Positions 24,345 through 33,696 of a stretch of DNA of 64,000 nt are shown piece after piece. This DNA is from Arcanobacterium wilhelmae. Its GTDB lineage: Bacteria; Actinomycetota; Actinomycetes; Actinomycetales; Actinomycetaceae. The position numbers and the translations under genes were made by a program. Each line of letters begins with the position of its first letter. Position 1 is the stretch's first letter. The notes below the pieces were generated by a model. The model saw only the letters and a program-made list of their open reading frames with translations. It was not told where the DNA came from and did not search any database. The stretch covers positions 1,364,001 through 1,428,000 of the forward strand of contig NZ_CP121247.1 of the NCBI RefSeq assembly GCF_029632765.1, written 5' to 3'.

Positions 24345-24791
24345 TTACTTGTTTTCATAGTCGCTCATCATCTCGATACGCGACTGGTGACGCGAGCTCG
24401 GATCAAACTCGAGCGAGAGGAAAATATCCACAAAACGCGTCGCCTCCTCGATCGAATGCTGGCGGGCACCAATCGAAATCACGTTCGCGTTGTTGTGTTC
24501 GCGGGCAAGCGTGGCAATCTCCTCGTTCCACACGAGCGCCGCACGCACACCCTTCACCTTATTCGCCGCCATCTGCTCGCCATTACCGGAACCCCCGATC
24601 ACGATTCCGAGAGAACCCGGATCCGCCACAGTCGCCTCGCCACACGCGATACACACCGGCGGGTAGGCATCCAGCTTGTCGTATGTTTCGTAGCCGTGAT
24701 CCACAACCTCGTGGCCGGCTGCTGTCAGATGCTCAACGAGGTGAGCCTTCAATTCAAAACCTGCATGATCTGCAGCAATATGTACGCGCAT
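24345..24791 (-). CDS. rpiB: Ribose-5-phosphate isomerase B
   Basis: RpiB interconverts ribose-5-phosphate and ribulose-5-phosphate in the pentose phosphate pathway. The protein has 148 aa, normal length. It starts MRVHIAADHAGFELK with the conserved ADHAG phosphate-binding loop, and has the active-site IVIGGSGNGEQMAANKV and NNANVISIGAR. The frame is open a further 48 codons upstream, into the M13 peptidase promoter and gene, so that extension is rejected. AGGAG overlaps the 6 nt between a TATGCT hexamer and the ATG. Confidence 0.93.
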   Translation of the reverse strand: MRVHIAADHAGFELKAHLVEHLTAAGHEVVDHGYETYDKLDAYPPVCIACGEATVADPGSLGIVIGGSGNGEQMAANKVKGVRAALVWNEEIATLAREHNNANVISIGARQHSIEEATRFVDIFLSLEFDPSSRHQSRIEMMSDYENK

Positions 24792-24797
24792 GCTCCT

Positions 24798-24848
24798 AGC
24801 ATAACCCGTGCTGGCAACTGTTCTCATCCACTTTGCCCCATGTACACT
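24798..24848. promoter_or_regulatory. Divergent rpiB / M13 peptidase promoters
   Basis: The 63-bp gap holds TATGCT (24798-24803, minus strand) and TACACT (24843-24848, plus strand). Each ends 6 nt before its start codon, so both mRNAs would start at or next to the ATG. Confidence 0.5.
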
Positions 24849-24854
24849 CTTTTC

Positions 24855-26852
24855 ATGGATATTGATGCAACTACCAAAGAAGTTCTTGCCGGCCTCGATC
24901 ACTCCGTGCGCCCGCAAGACGATCTTTTTCGCCACGTCAACGGTGAGTGGTTGAAGACCGCCACCATTCCCGCTGATCAGTCCTCCACGGGCTCGTTCAT
25001 CGATCTGCGCAACCAGTCCGAAGTGGATGTTCGTGCGATTATCGAAGAGCTCAGCGCAGATTCTTCAGATCCGGAAGAAGCACAGATCGCAGGCCTGTAC
25101 GAGTCGTTTATGGACGAAGTGCGCGTGAACGCGCTCGGCGCCGCTCCCCTCACCGAGGATTTCGATCTCATCAACGGCGCCACCTCGAAGGATGAGCTCG
25201 CCACGGTTCTCGGCGGGCTCCTGCCCACCGGCGTGGACGTTCCGGCCTACCCATACGTCTCGAACGATAAGAACAACCCGGATTTCAACGCGGTCTACCT
25301 CTACCAGTCAGGCCTGGGCCTGCCGGACGAATCCTTCTACCGCGAGGAGCAGTACGCGGAGATTCTCGCGGCCTACCGCGAATTCGTGCCGGTGCTGTGG
25401 GCACTGACGACGGGCGCTGAAGCTGAGGTTGCACAAGAGGCCGCAGCCGCGATTTTGCGCGTTGAATCCGCTTTCGCTTCGCATCACCTCACGCCGGTGC
25501 AGATGCGCGACGCCGAAAAGACCAACAACGTCATGGCCTTCGGCGAGTTTGTGGCGAGCGCTCCGGGCTTTGCGTGGGCACCGTTCTTCGCGGCAGCCGG
25601 CCTGAGCGAAGAGAACATGGCGAAGTTGATCGTCACCTCGCCGTCGACGATGGCCGGTTTCGCCACCGAGTGGGAGAAGGCGGACCTTCAGGATCTGCGC
25701 ACGTACGCCACCTGGCACGCGATCCTCGCCCGTGCCCCGTACCTGTCGGAAGAGATCTCGCAGGCGAACTTCAACTTCTACGGCAAGGTGCTCTCGGGTT
25801 CGGAGGTGCAGCGCGATCGTTGGAAGCGCGCCGTCGGCTTCGTGAACGGTGCTGTGGGCGAGGCCGTGGGTAAGCGTTACGTGGCTAAGCACTTCCCGCC
25901 GCGCTCGAAGGAGCTCATGGACCAGCTGGTGGCCGATCTTCTCCAGGCTTACCGCGAGTCGATCACCACGCTCGATTGGATGACGGAAGAAACGAAGGCA
26001 AAGGCTCTCGACAAGCTCGAGCACTTCACCACGAAGATCGGATACCCGGAAAAGTGGATCGATTACTCGGCGCTCGAGGTGAACGCCGAGGATCTCGTGG
26101 GTAACGTGCGCGCGTCGGCTCGCTTCGATTGGGCGCGCCAGATCGACGAGCTTTCGAAGCCGGTCGACCGCTCGAAGTGGCTGATGACCCCGCAAACGGT
26201 CAACGCCTACTACATGCCACCCACCAACGAGATCGCGTTCCCGGCCGCTATTTTGCAACCGCCGTTCTTCCAGCCGGATGCCGATCCGGCCTGGAACTAT
26301 GGCGCAATCGGCGCAGTGATCGGCCACGAGATCGGCCACGGCTTCGACGATCAGGGCTCGAAATACGATGGCACCGGCCAGCTCAACAACTGGTGGACCG
26401 ACGCCGATCGCACCGAGTTCGAAAAGCGCACGGCCGCCCTTGTGGGCCAATACGATGCCTACGTTCCTGCCCAGCTCGGTGAGGATAGCCCGCACCACGT
26501 GCAGGGCGCCCTCACCCTCGGCGAGAACATCGGCGATCTTGGCGGCCTGAGCATTGGTCTGAAAGCGTACGATATCGCCTGCAAGCGCGCGGGCCTGGCT
26601 GGCTCTGCGGATGCTCCGGTGATCGAAGGCTACACGGGCGTCCAGCGCGTCCTCCTCTCCTACGGCCGCATTTGGCAGGAAATCCGCCGCGACGAGCTGA
26701 TGATTCAGCGAGTCGCCACCGATCCACATTCGCCGGCGGAGTTCCGCGCGAACGGCGTGGTGAAGAACGTCGATGCCTTCGCTGAAGCGTTTGACGTGAA
26801 GGAAGGCGACGCCCTGTACCTTCCTCCGGAAGATCGCGTGCGCATCTGGTAA
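24855..26852 (+). CDS. pepO: M13 family zinc metallopeptidase (PepO / neprilysin type)
   Basis: A 665-aa zinc endopeptidase cleaving short peptides. It has the zinc motif GHEIGHGFDDQGSKYD near residue 490, the substrate-binding NAYYMP before it, and the third-ligand motif GENIGDLGGL. The C-terminal tail has the short, Trp-terminated M13 end. There is no signal peptide or anchor, so a cytosolic PepO-like role in peptide use is likely. The frame is open far upstream through rpiB; the ATG at 24855 is chosen from the conserved N-terminus and the -10 element 6 nt before it. Confidence 0.92.
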   Translation: MDIDATTKEVLAGLDHSVRPQDDLFRHVNGEWLKTATIPADQSSTGSFIDLRNQSEVDVRAIIEELSADSSDPEEAQIAGLYESFMDEVRVNALGAAPLTEDFDLINGATSKDELATVLGGLLPTGVDVPAYPYVSNDKNNPDFNAVYLYQSGLGLPDESFYREEQYAEILAAYREFVPVLWALTTGAEAEVAQEAAAAILRVESAFASHHLTPVQMRDAEKTNNVMAFGEFVASAPGFAWAPFFAAAGLSEENMAKLIVTSPSTMAGFATEWEKADLQDLRTYATWHAILARAPYLSEEISQANFNFYGKVLSGSEVQRDRWKRAVGFVNGAVGEAVGKRYVAKHFPPRSKELMDQLVADLLQAYRESITTLDWMTEETKAKALDKLEHFTTKIGYPEKWIDYSALEVNAEDLVGNVRASARFDWARQIDELSKPVDRSKWLMTPQTVNAYYMPPTNEIAFPAAILQPPFFQPDADPAWNYGAIGAVIGHEIGHGFDDQGSKYDGTGQLNNWWTDADRTEFEKRTAALVGQYDAYVPAQLGEDSPHHVQGALTLGENIGDLGGLSIGLKAYDIACKRAGLAGSADAPVIEGYTGVQRVLLSYGRIWQEIRRDELMIQRVATDPHSPAEFRANGVVKNVDAFAEAFDVKEGDALYLPPEDRVRIW

Positions 26853-26870
26853 ACACGCCGAATTTGCTTC

Positions 26871-26912
26871 GTGGGGAGCGTTCCAGCAATGGCTGGAGCG
26901 CTCCCCACTTTT
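26871..26912 (+). terminator. Intrinsic terminator of the M13 peptidase gene
   Basis: A 17-bp stem with one mismatch and an AATG-containing loop, followed by TTTT. Confidence 0.85.
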
Positions 26913-27130
26913 GCGGCGGTGACGCCGAAACCTCTAGGCCGACGCCGAGGCACCGCCACCGCGCGAACCCACCAGTGCCCTACGCTCGCCGGCGGGACGC
27001 AACCCTCCCGAAAAGAAACTTGCGCCGGGCGGGCGCAACTTGGGCACCGCCGTCGGCGGAAAAATTCGCCCTTCACCTACTTTCACGCGTACCCTGGAAG
27101 GGATTTCGTTTTTCTCGTGAAAGGACGTCC

Positions 27131-29680
27131 ATGCCAGGCGAAAACTTAACCCGTATCGAAGCCGAGGCGCGTGCCGCTGTCGTCGCCAACCCGGGGTACC
27201 ACATCGATCTTGATCTGGTGGGCTCGGAACACACTTTCCGTTCGATCACCACAATGACCTTTGATGCCGCCGCTGGCGAGTCCACGTTCGTGGACCTGCT
27301 CGCGAAGTCGGTGGAGAAGATTACGCTCAACGGCGCCGACGTACCGGCAGAAGCTTTCGACGGCGCTCGCATTGCCCTCGAAGGCCTCGCCGAGCACAAC
27401 ACGCTCGTCGTGGATGCCACGATGGAATACTCGCACACCGGCGAGGGCCTGCACCGCACAGTCGATCCGGCCGACGGCGAAGTCTACCTCTACTCCCAGT
27501 TCGAGGTGCCCGATGCACGCCGCGTTTTCGCCGTGTTTGAGCAGCCGGATCTGAAGGCCCAGTTCGAGTTCTCGGTGCGCGTGCCGAAGGGCTGGCGCGT
27601 GTTCTCTGTCTCGCCCACCCCAGAGCCGGTGGAGGTCGATAGCGAAACTGCCCGTTTCGATTTCACGCCCACAGAGAAGATTTCGTCCTACCTCAACGCG
27701 ATCGTCACCGGCCCGTACGTGGGCGGCGAAGACACTGCAACCTCGCGCGATGGTCGCGTGATCCCCATGGGTGTGTACGCACGCGCCTCGCTTGCCGAGT
27801 ACCTTGATTGGCAGGAAATCATTGATATCACGAAGGCTGGCCTCGATTTCTACGAGGACGCTTTCGATGTGAACTACCCGTTCCGCAAGTACGATCAGAT
27901 TTTCGTGCCCGAGTACAACGCGGGCGCGATGGAGAATCCCGGCTGTGTGACGATCCTGGACGATTACGTGTTCCGCTCCCGCGCCACCGGCGCCCTGATC
28001 GAGCGCCGCGCCGTGACGGTCCTGCACGAGCTCGCCCACATGTGGTTCGGCGATCTGGTCACCATGAAGTGGTGGAACGATCTGTGGCTGAACGAGTCGT
28101 TCGCCGAGTTCATGAGCCATGTGGCCACCGCCGAAGCAACGCGTTGGACGGACGCATGGGTCACCTTTAACGCCTCGGAGAAGCAGTGGGCGATGGCTCA
28201 GGATCAGCTTCCCTCCACTCACCCGATCGCGGCGGAGATCCGCGATCTGGAGGACGTGCAGGTGAACTTCGACGGCATCACCTACGGCAAGGGCGCCTCA
28301 GTGTTCCAGCAGCTCGTGGCTTACGTGGGCTGGGATGCGTTCATTGGTGGCGTGTCCGCTTACCTGAAGAAGATGAGCTGGGGCAACGCCACGCTTGCCG
28401 ATCTACTCTCGGAGCTCGAGAAGGCGTCGGGCCGCGATCTTGCCTCGTGGTCGAAGCTGTGGCTCGAGGAGTCAGGTATTAACACGCTCTCGCCGAAGCT
28501 CGAGGTTGGCGACGACGGCGTGATCACTGCTTTGTCGATCGAGCAGGGCTCGGACGGGCGTGCGTCGCTTCGCCCGCATCGCGTGGGCGTTGGCGGCTAT
28601 TCGCTCGAGGGCGGCAAGCTCGTGCGCGTGCTCCACACGGAGCTGGACGTGGACGGCGCTTCGACGCCGGTGGAGGAGTTTGTGGGCAAGGCACGCCCGG
28701 ATATTATCCTGATCAACGACGGCGATCTGACGTACGCGAAGGTCCGCCTGGATGCAAATTCGCTCGCGTTCGCCGCCGAGCACATTAACGATTTTGAGGA
28801 GAAGCTCCCCCGCACGCTCGTGCTCGCTGCCGCGTGGGATATGACTCGCGACGGCGAGATGCCGGCGTCGCAGTACGCTGAGCTGGCTCTCGAGGCGCTC
28901 AAGACGGAAGATCACGGAACTGTTCTTCGTTACGTGCTCTCGCAGCTTGAGACTGCAACGAACCTCTACTCGTCGGTAGCGAAGCGCGATGCCCTGAAGG
29001 CACGCGTGGCGGCGGCAATGTTCGAGCTGGTTGCTGGTACCGAGCCGGAGTCGGATCGTCAGTTGCAGATCGCGATGTCGGCAGTGAATCTTGCAGATTC
29101 GGATGCAGAGTTGGATCGCATTGCAGGCTGGCTCGAGGGCACGGAGGTTCCGGCGGGTTTGGCGGTTGACGCTAACTTCCGCTGGGTCATCCTGCGCCGT
29201 CTCGCAGCCGCTGGCCGCATTGGCGAGGCCGAGATCGAAGCGGAGCGCACCGAGCGTGACAACACGGCTTCTGGCGCCGCTGGTGCAGCTCGCGCTCGCG
29301 CGTCGGTATGCGACGCCGGCGTGAAGGATCGCGTGTGGAACGACATCCTCGGCGGCGAGGTTCCGAACACGGTTCAGCGCAACCTGGCACTCGGTTTCGC
29401 TGGCGGTAGCGTCGAGCTTCTCGTGCCGTTCGTGGATCGCTACTTCGCGTCCCTCGAGCAGGTATGGAACGATCGCACGCTGGAGATCGCCTCGAACATG
29501 ATTTCCTACACGTTCCCCACGAAGCTTGTGGGCCACGAGGATCTTGGTGAGGATGTTGTGGCTCGCGGCCAGCAGTGGCTCGCAGATCACAAGGGCGCAG
29601 CACCGGCACTGCTCCGCCTCGTCTCGGAGGAAGTGGATCGCGCCGAGCGCGCAGCGAAGGCGCAAGCAGCCGACGCCTAA
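27131..29680 (+). CDS. pepN: Aminopeptidase N (M1 family)
   Basis: An 849-aa zinc aminopeptidase. The exopeptidase motif GAMEN is near residue 266. The zinc motif HELAHMWFGDLVTMKWWNDLWLNE is near residue 298, with Glu of NESFAE as the third ligand, and the transition-state Tyr lies in ITYGKG. A C-terminal ERAP1-like helical domain follows. The ATG has AAAGGA 7 nt upstream; the longer open frame into the intergenic region is rejected. It follows the M13 peptidase gene but has its own upstream region after a terminator. Confidence 0.94.
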   Translation: MPGENLTRIEAEARAAVVANPGYHIDLDLVGSEHTFRSITTMTFDAAAGESTFVDLLAKSVEKITLNGADVPAEAFDGARIALEGLAEHNTLVVDATMEYSHTGEGLHRTVDPADGEVYLYSQFEVPDARRVFAVFEQPDLKAQFEFSVRVPKGWRVFSVSPTPEPVEVDSETARFDFTPTEKISSYLNAIVTGPYVGGEDTATSRDGRVIPMGVYARASLAEYLDWQEIIDITKAGLDFYEDAFDVNYPFRKYDQIFVPEYNAGAMENPGCVTILDDYVFRSRATGALIERRAVTVLHELAHMWFGDLVTMKWWNDLWLNESFAEFMSHVATAEATRWTDAWVTFNASEKQWAMAQDQLPSTHPIAAEIRDLEDVQVNFDGITYGKGASVFQQLVAYVGWDAFIGGVSAYLKKMSWGNATLADLLSELEKASGRDLASWSKLWLEESGINTLSPKLEVGDDGVITALSIEQGSDGRASLRPHRVGVGGYSLEGGKLVRVLHTELDVDGASTPVEEFVGKARPDIILINDGDLTYAKVRLDANSLAFAAEHINDFEEKLPRTLVLAAAWDMTRDGEMPASQYAELALEALKTEDHGTVLRYVLSQLETATNLYSSVAKRDALKARVAAAMFELVAGTEPESDRQLQIAMSAVNLADSDAELDRIAGWLEGTEVPAGLAVDANFRWVILRRLAAAGRIGEAEIEAERTERDNTASGAAGAARARASVCDAGVKDRVWNDILGGEVPNTVQRNLALGFAGGSVELLVPFVDRYFASLEQVWNDRTLEIASNMISYTFPTKLVGHEDLGEDVVARGQQWLADHKGAAPALLRLVSEEVDRAERAAKAQAADA

Positions 29681-29698
29681 TCACGCGTGATTCGCCAC

Positions 29699-29745
29699 AA
29701 GGCGGCGGGTTTGGTTCAACGACCAAACCCGCCGCCTTGTTTTTG
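29699..29745 (+). terminator. Intrinsic terminator of pepN
   Basis: A perfect 17-bp stem with loop TCAACG, then GTTTTT. Confidence 0.92.
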
Positions 29746-29774
29746 GGCCTTTAATCCGCGTTGTTTTCGTTAAG

Positions 29775-29943
29775 AAAAATCGAGGCGGGGAGGCTCACCA
29801 TCCTCCCCGCCTCGTGACACTCAAACGTGCGTACACGTGCGTGTCCGCCGGGTTTCCCCGGGCGAGCTGCCATCGGCGGAGGCTAAGCCTGCAACGCTTC
29901 TGACGAATCGGCAACTCCCCAACTCACCACTAGGAGCGCCGAT
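29775..29943 (-). ncRNA. Candidate structured small RNA
   Basis: An extended -10 (TGCTACGAT, 29950-29958) predicts a minus-strand start near 29943. An intrinsic terminator (12-bp GAGGCGGGGAGG stem, 29782-29813, then ATTTTTCTT) ends it near 29775. Between them CGCCGATG (29937-29944) can pair with CATCGGCG (29871-29878) to close a long domain. A CCGGG-GAAA-CCCGG tetraloop hairpin follows. A 29-codon signal-peptide-like ORF (29883-29972, starting MKKLCATIMASALLVVSWG) overlaps the promoter and has no ribosome site; it may be a relic. I could not match the RNA to a known family. Confidence 0.4.
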
Positions 29944-29958
29944 GCCATAATCGTAGCA

Positions 29959-30287
29959 CACAGTTTTTTCATTTGGCTAGTGCAATTTCACAGATTTTTC
30001 ACTCACGACAGGAAGAAAATGACGCCAGATAAAGGTTCCGTCACGATCGCTCGCAAAGATTCAAAAGAGTCCTGAAACAGATCCTCAAAATCGTTCTATT
30101 CATTAAACAGTTCACTGACAACTCTGAACAAAAGGAACTTTTTCTGACACACCCGAAAGAAAAATATCCACATTGTGTTTGAGGAAATCCTCTCAGCCGA
30201 TGACACACCCACGTCACACGATCACACGTTCCGTGTGGAACAGCCCAGCGAAATAGCTCAAAGCTTTGTGAGGACGCCGAATACGCT
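29959..30287. other. Non-coding AT-rich gap
   Basis: About 330 bp between the candidate RNA and the malQ hairpin. It is much lower in GC than the rest of the window. No supported ORF, no clear repeat, and no recognised motif were seen, apart from the start of the 29-codon ORF noted with the RNA. Confidence 0.6.
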
Positions 30288-30327
30288 GATGGGAGTGTGC
30301 AGGTCTAGTGCCCTGCACACTCCCATC
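30288..30327 (-). terminator. Hairpin downstream of malQ
   Basis: A perfect 16-bp stem (GATGGGAGTGTGCAGG and complement) with an 8-nt loop, 28 bp after the malQ stop. Confidence 0.75.
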
Positions 30328-30355
30328 GCCAGTATCGCGAAATCGCGTACGCCTC

Positions 30356-32497
30356 TCAGTGGCGCTTCGCTTCCTCTTCAGCCATGGCGGCATTCAAGGT
30401 GGAAACCAGCGACTGCAGACGCGGGTTCGTGGAAAGATCCTCCGTGAGAACCACTTCCTCGGTGCCGTCCGCGAGCGGGATACACCAGTTGGGGTACTCG
30501 TTGAATGTGCCCGGCTGGTTCTGAGCGCGACGTTCACCAACGGCGTCGACGAGCGACACGCAAACGAGCGGAGCCGGTGTACGAGCCACATACACGTGCA
30601 AAGCCTCAACGATCTCACGCTCGGACGGGTTCTCCCCCACCAATCCGTACTCACGCAGACGGTGAAGCACCTGCTCCTTCTCAAGCTCCGCATCGGCCCG
30701 GACCTTCTCCACTGGCTCAACAAGCAATCCGAGACGCTCGCGCAGTTCCACGTGCTCGCCCGCAAGATATCCAGCGGCCGGGGGAAGATCGTGCGTATCA
30801 ACCGAAGCCAGAACATCCGAACGGTACTGCTCAGGCGGGAGCGGCATGCCGTCGTCGCTCTTCTCGAACCAGAACACAGACGTACCGAAGATGCCGCGCT
30901 CCTTGAGATAATCGCGGGTCCAGGGTTCAACCGTGCCCAGGTCCTCGCCCACCACGATCGCGCCAGCACGCTGCGCCTCCAGCAGCAGCACGCCAACCAT
31001 TGCCTCGTGGTTGAAGTACACGTACGTGCCCTTCGCTGCCGAAGCACCAACCGGGATCCACCACAGGCGGAACAAGCCAGCGACGTGGTCCACGCGGATC
31101 ATGCCAGCATGGCGGAGCACCGTGCGAGCCATGTCGCGAAGCGGCGAGTACGCCATCTTCTCCAGGGAATCTGGGCGCCACGGCGGCTGCGACCAGTTCT
31201 GGCCCTGCTGGTTGTACATATCCGCAGGAGCGCCCACTTCAACGCCATTCGCAAACGCCTCAGGGATCGTCCAGCGATCCGATCCGGCCGAGTGCACACC
31301 AACGGCAAGATCGTGGGCGATACCGAAGCGCATGCCAGCGCGCGTTGCGAGCTCTTGAGCATCCTCAAGCTGGGAATCCATCACCCACTGGAGCCACATC
31401 CAGAACTGCACGCGGTCCGCGAGCTCGCGCCGCTCACGCGCCACGTATGGCGACTTGATATCGCGCAACTTCTCCGGGAAAGCCCCTTCGTAGTGCTCAA
31501 CAATTGCGCACCAGAGCGCGAAATCTGCCAGGCCCTGGCCTTCCATCTCGCAGTAGCGCTCAAACTCGCGCTGGCGCGACTGTGAACGCCCAGCAGCGTA
31601 GATCACCTCGAGGGCCTTGCGCTTCGCACTCCATGAAGCATTGCGATCAATATGCTCATTCTTCAGCGACGCCTTCTTCACGTCCTCGCCAGCCCATGCC
31701 ACCAACGAGCGATCCGGGCCGGAAAGGTAGGCAACCTCAGGGATATCCTCCGGGCGGATGTACATCGGGTTGAAGAAACGACGGGTAGTCGGAAGGTAGG
31801 GAGAGTTCTCGAGCGGCTCGATCGGCTCCGCGGCGTGCAGCGGGTTCACGAGCAGGTAATCCGCGCCAAGAGCACCGAAGGTGGACGCCATTTCCGCGAG
31901 ATCACGCGTATCACCAATACCCCACGATTCGGCGGAGCGCACCGAGTACAGCTGGGCCATCATGCCCCAGGATCGACGCTCATTGAGCGTCGAGTTATCC
32001 AGGCGCGCAGGGGTGACGATCAGCGGAGCTGAATCGTGGCGAACCTCAGAATCCTCAAACGATACCTCAGCGTGAAGGGTGTGATAGCCGGTTGCTGTTC
32101 CCGCGGGCACGAGGAAACGAGCCTGACCGATCATGTGTCCGTCAATGTTACGCGGCGGCGTGAAATCGTCGGCCTGCGGCAACGTGATCGTGGTGCCGTC
32201 CTCGAGGTATGCTTCGAGCTTCACCGACCAACCGTCTGGCACGTGCACGAGCACAGAGTAGTCCTGATCGTCGCGAGCAACCGTACAGGTAGGAAGAATC
32301 TGGCGCCACGGAGCTTCGTCTTTCGCCTTGAGCGCCGCATCCGCGGCCTCGTCCGACGACGTATCAACACCCATAGCTGCAAGGACTGCGGAGAGGGTCT
32401 CATCCTCTACCTGGGTAAGATTTCCATCAAAATCCCAATACTCTGTGGCAACGCGGTAGGCGTTTGCCAATGAAAGTAATTTCTCGCGAGAGGCCAT
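30356..32497 (-). CDS. malQ: 4-alpha-glucanotransferase (amylomaltase)
   Basis: A GH77 enzyme that transfers alpha-1,4-glucan segments in maltodextrin and glycogen metabolism. The protein has 713 aa, typical of the actinobacterial form with an N-terminal beta-sandwich extension of about 170 aa. GH77 signatures are SWGIGDTRDL, MRFGIAHDLAVGVHSAGSD (nucleophile Asp), GMIRVDHVAGLFRLWWIPVG and IVVGEDLGTVEP (acid/base Glu), and VDTHDLPP. The ATG at 32497 has AGGAG 6 nt upstream. No other maltose genes are adjacent. Confidence 0.95.
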   Translation of the reverse strand: MASREKLLSLANAYRVATEYWDFDGNLTQVEDETLSAVLAAMGVDTSSDEAADAALKAKDEAPWRQILPTCTVARDDQDYSVLVHVPDGWSVKLEAYLEDGTTITLPQADDFTPPRNIDGHMIGQARFLVPAGTATGYHTLHAEVSFEDSEVRHDSAPLIVTPARLDNSTLNERRSWGMMAQLYSVRSAESWGIGDTRDLAEMASTFGALGADYLLVNPLHAAEPIEPLENSPYLPTTRRFFNPMYIRPEDIPEVAYLSGPDRSLVAWAGEDVKKASLKNEHIDRNASWSAKRKALEVIYAAGRSQSRQREFERYCEMEGQGLADFALWCAIVEHYEGAFPEKLRDIKSPYVARERRELADRVQFWMWLQWVMDSQLEDAQELATRAGMRFGIAHDLAVGVHSAGSDRWTIPEAFANGVEVGAPADMYNQQGQNWSQPPWRPDSLEKMAYSPLRDMARTVLRHAGMIRVDHVAGLFRLWWIPVGASAAKGTYVYFNHEAMVGVLLLEAQRAGAIVVGEDLGTVEPWTRDYLKERGIFGTSVFWFEKSDDGMPLPPEQYRSDVLASVDTHDLPPAAGYLAGEHVELRERLGLLVEPVEKVRADAELEKEQVLHRLREYGLVGENPSEREIVEALHVYVARTPAPLVCVSLVDAVGERRAQNQPGTFNEYPNWCIPLADGTEEVVLTEDLSTNPRLQSLVSTLNAAMAEEEAKRH

Positions 32498-32653
32498 ATT
32501 GACTCCTAATTGTGGAACTTCACTGATCCTTGCCTTAATCATGCCAAGAATTGCAAAATCTTGCAGTCTCGGAGAGGGGTTTTGAGCAACTCAATTCCAC
32601 GAATTTCCCGCTAGTGTGGAAAGCGCGAGTAGTAGACGACGATGGGAGAGCAA

Positions 32654-33553
32654 ATGGCAACGTACCTGACGATGCCGCAGACCGACGCTGAACCGCTTGG
32701 TTCCGTGTTACGAACGTTGCAGTTGCGCGAGATTTCGTTCGGCACGTACGAGGGCAACAACCTCAACCAGGTCACGGGGCGTGTTTACGGCGGGCAGGTG
32801 TTTGCACAGGCAGTGATCGCCGCGGCAGCGACGCTCGGCAACGGCGAATCTGACCGTGAGATTCATTCGATTAATGCGGCGTTCCTCCGTCCTGGCGATT
32901 TGCGTGAACCCGTCCATTTCGAGGTTGAGGAAATCCTCGACGGCCGCTCGTTTTCCACTCGCATCGTCCATGCCTCGCAGGGTGGGCGAATGATTTTCAA
33001 TGCACGAGCTTCGTTTCAGGAGGTCCAGCCCGGCGTTGAGCACGAGTCGCCGACGCCGCACGCACCGGACCCGGTGTCGCTTGCGTCGTCGACAGACTTC
33101 TTTGCGAACCTGGATCTGCCGGTTGCACGAATGATGAATTCGACGAACGCCGTGGATATTCGGCATGTCCAGCCGCCGCTGTGGGTGCGTCCTGCTCCCG
33201 CCACCTCGGAGCCGAATCTGATTTGGTTCCGGCTCCGTTCACCTCTGCCCGAGGCAGGTCAAACGTTACAGCGAGCACTGCTTGCTTACGCGACCGACCA
33301 GTTCATGCTCGAGCCGATCATGCGCATGCATGGCATGTTCTGGCTCGATCCGGCGGTTTCTCTGGCAACACTAGATCACCAGATTTGGTGGCACCGCGAT
33401 GTTGACATGTCGGATTGGGTTCTTGCGGAGCTTTCATCCCCATCGGCGCAGGGCGGTCGCGGACTGGCCGTAGCGAAGTTCTTCCAAAAGGGCCGTCATG
33501 TTGCCACGATGAGCCAGGAGGGGATGGTCCGACGCAAAGACTCGAGGGGTTAG
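32654..33553 (+). CDS. tesB: Acyl-CoA thioesterase II
   Basis: A 299-aa double-hotdog thioesterase hydrolysing acyl-CoA. Typical segments are GRVYGGQVFAQAVIAA (first hotdog), IHSINAAFLRPGD, GRSFSTRIVHASQGG and, in the second half, LLAYATDQFMLEPIMR with the catalytic Asp. The C-terminus has HRDVDMSDWVL. Start: ATG at 32654 with GGGAG 5 nt upstream; an in-frame ATG at 32642 is less likely. It is divergent from malQ. Confidence 0.92.
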   Translation: MATYLTMPQTDAEPLGSVLRTLQLREISFGTYEGNNLNQVTGRVYGGQVFAQAVIAAAATLGNGESDREIHSINAAFLRPGDLREPVHFEVEEILDGRSFSTRIVHASQGGRMIFNARASFQEVQPGVEHESPTPHAPDPVSLASSTDFFANLDLPVARMMNSTNAVDIRHVQPPLWVRPAPATSEPNLIWFRLRSPLPEAGQTLQRALLAYATDQFMLEPIMRMHGMFWLDPAVSLATLDHQIWWHRDVDMSDWVLAELSSPSAQGGRGLAVAKFFQKGRHVATMSQEGMVRRKDSRG

Positions 33554-33629
33554 TTCCGCTTTCCAGCCCTCGTCAGTAACATGGGCCGGAGCGAAAACCG
33601 GCACCGCGCCAGGTCTGTGAACTGTCTCG

Positions 33630-33680
33630 AATAAGAAAACGGATGGTGGTGTTGAGCCCGAGAGCTCAACACCACCATCC
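33630..33680 (-). terminator. Intrinsic terminator of ettA
   Basis: A perfect 16-bp stem (GGATGGTGGTGTTGAG and complement) with an 8-nt loop; on the minus strand it is followed by GTTTTCTTATT. Confidence 0.88.
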
Positions 33681-33696
33681 GTATCTGCACGAAGTG

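Noticed and set aside
29883..29972. 29-codon signal-peptide-like ORF as a real gene
   Set aside because: It has no ribosome site, it stops straight after the putative cleavage region, and a better promoter lies inside it. It is kept only as part of the RNA candidate.
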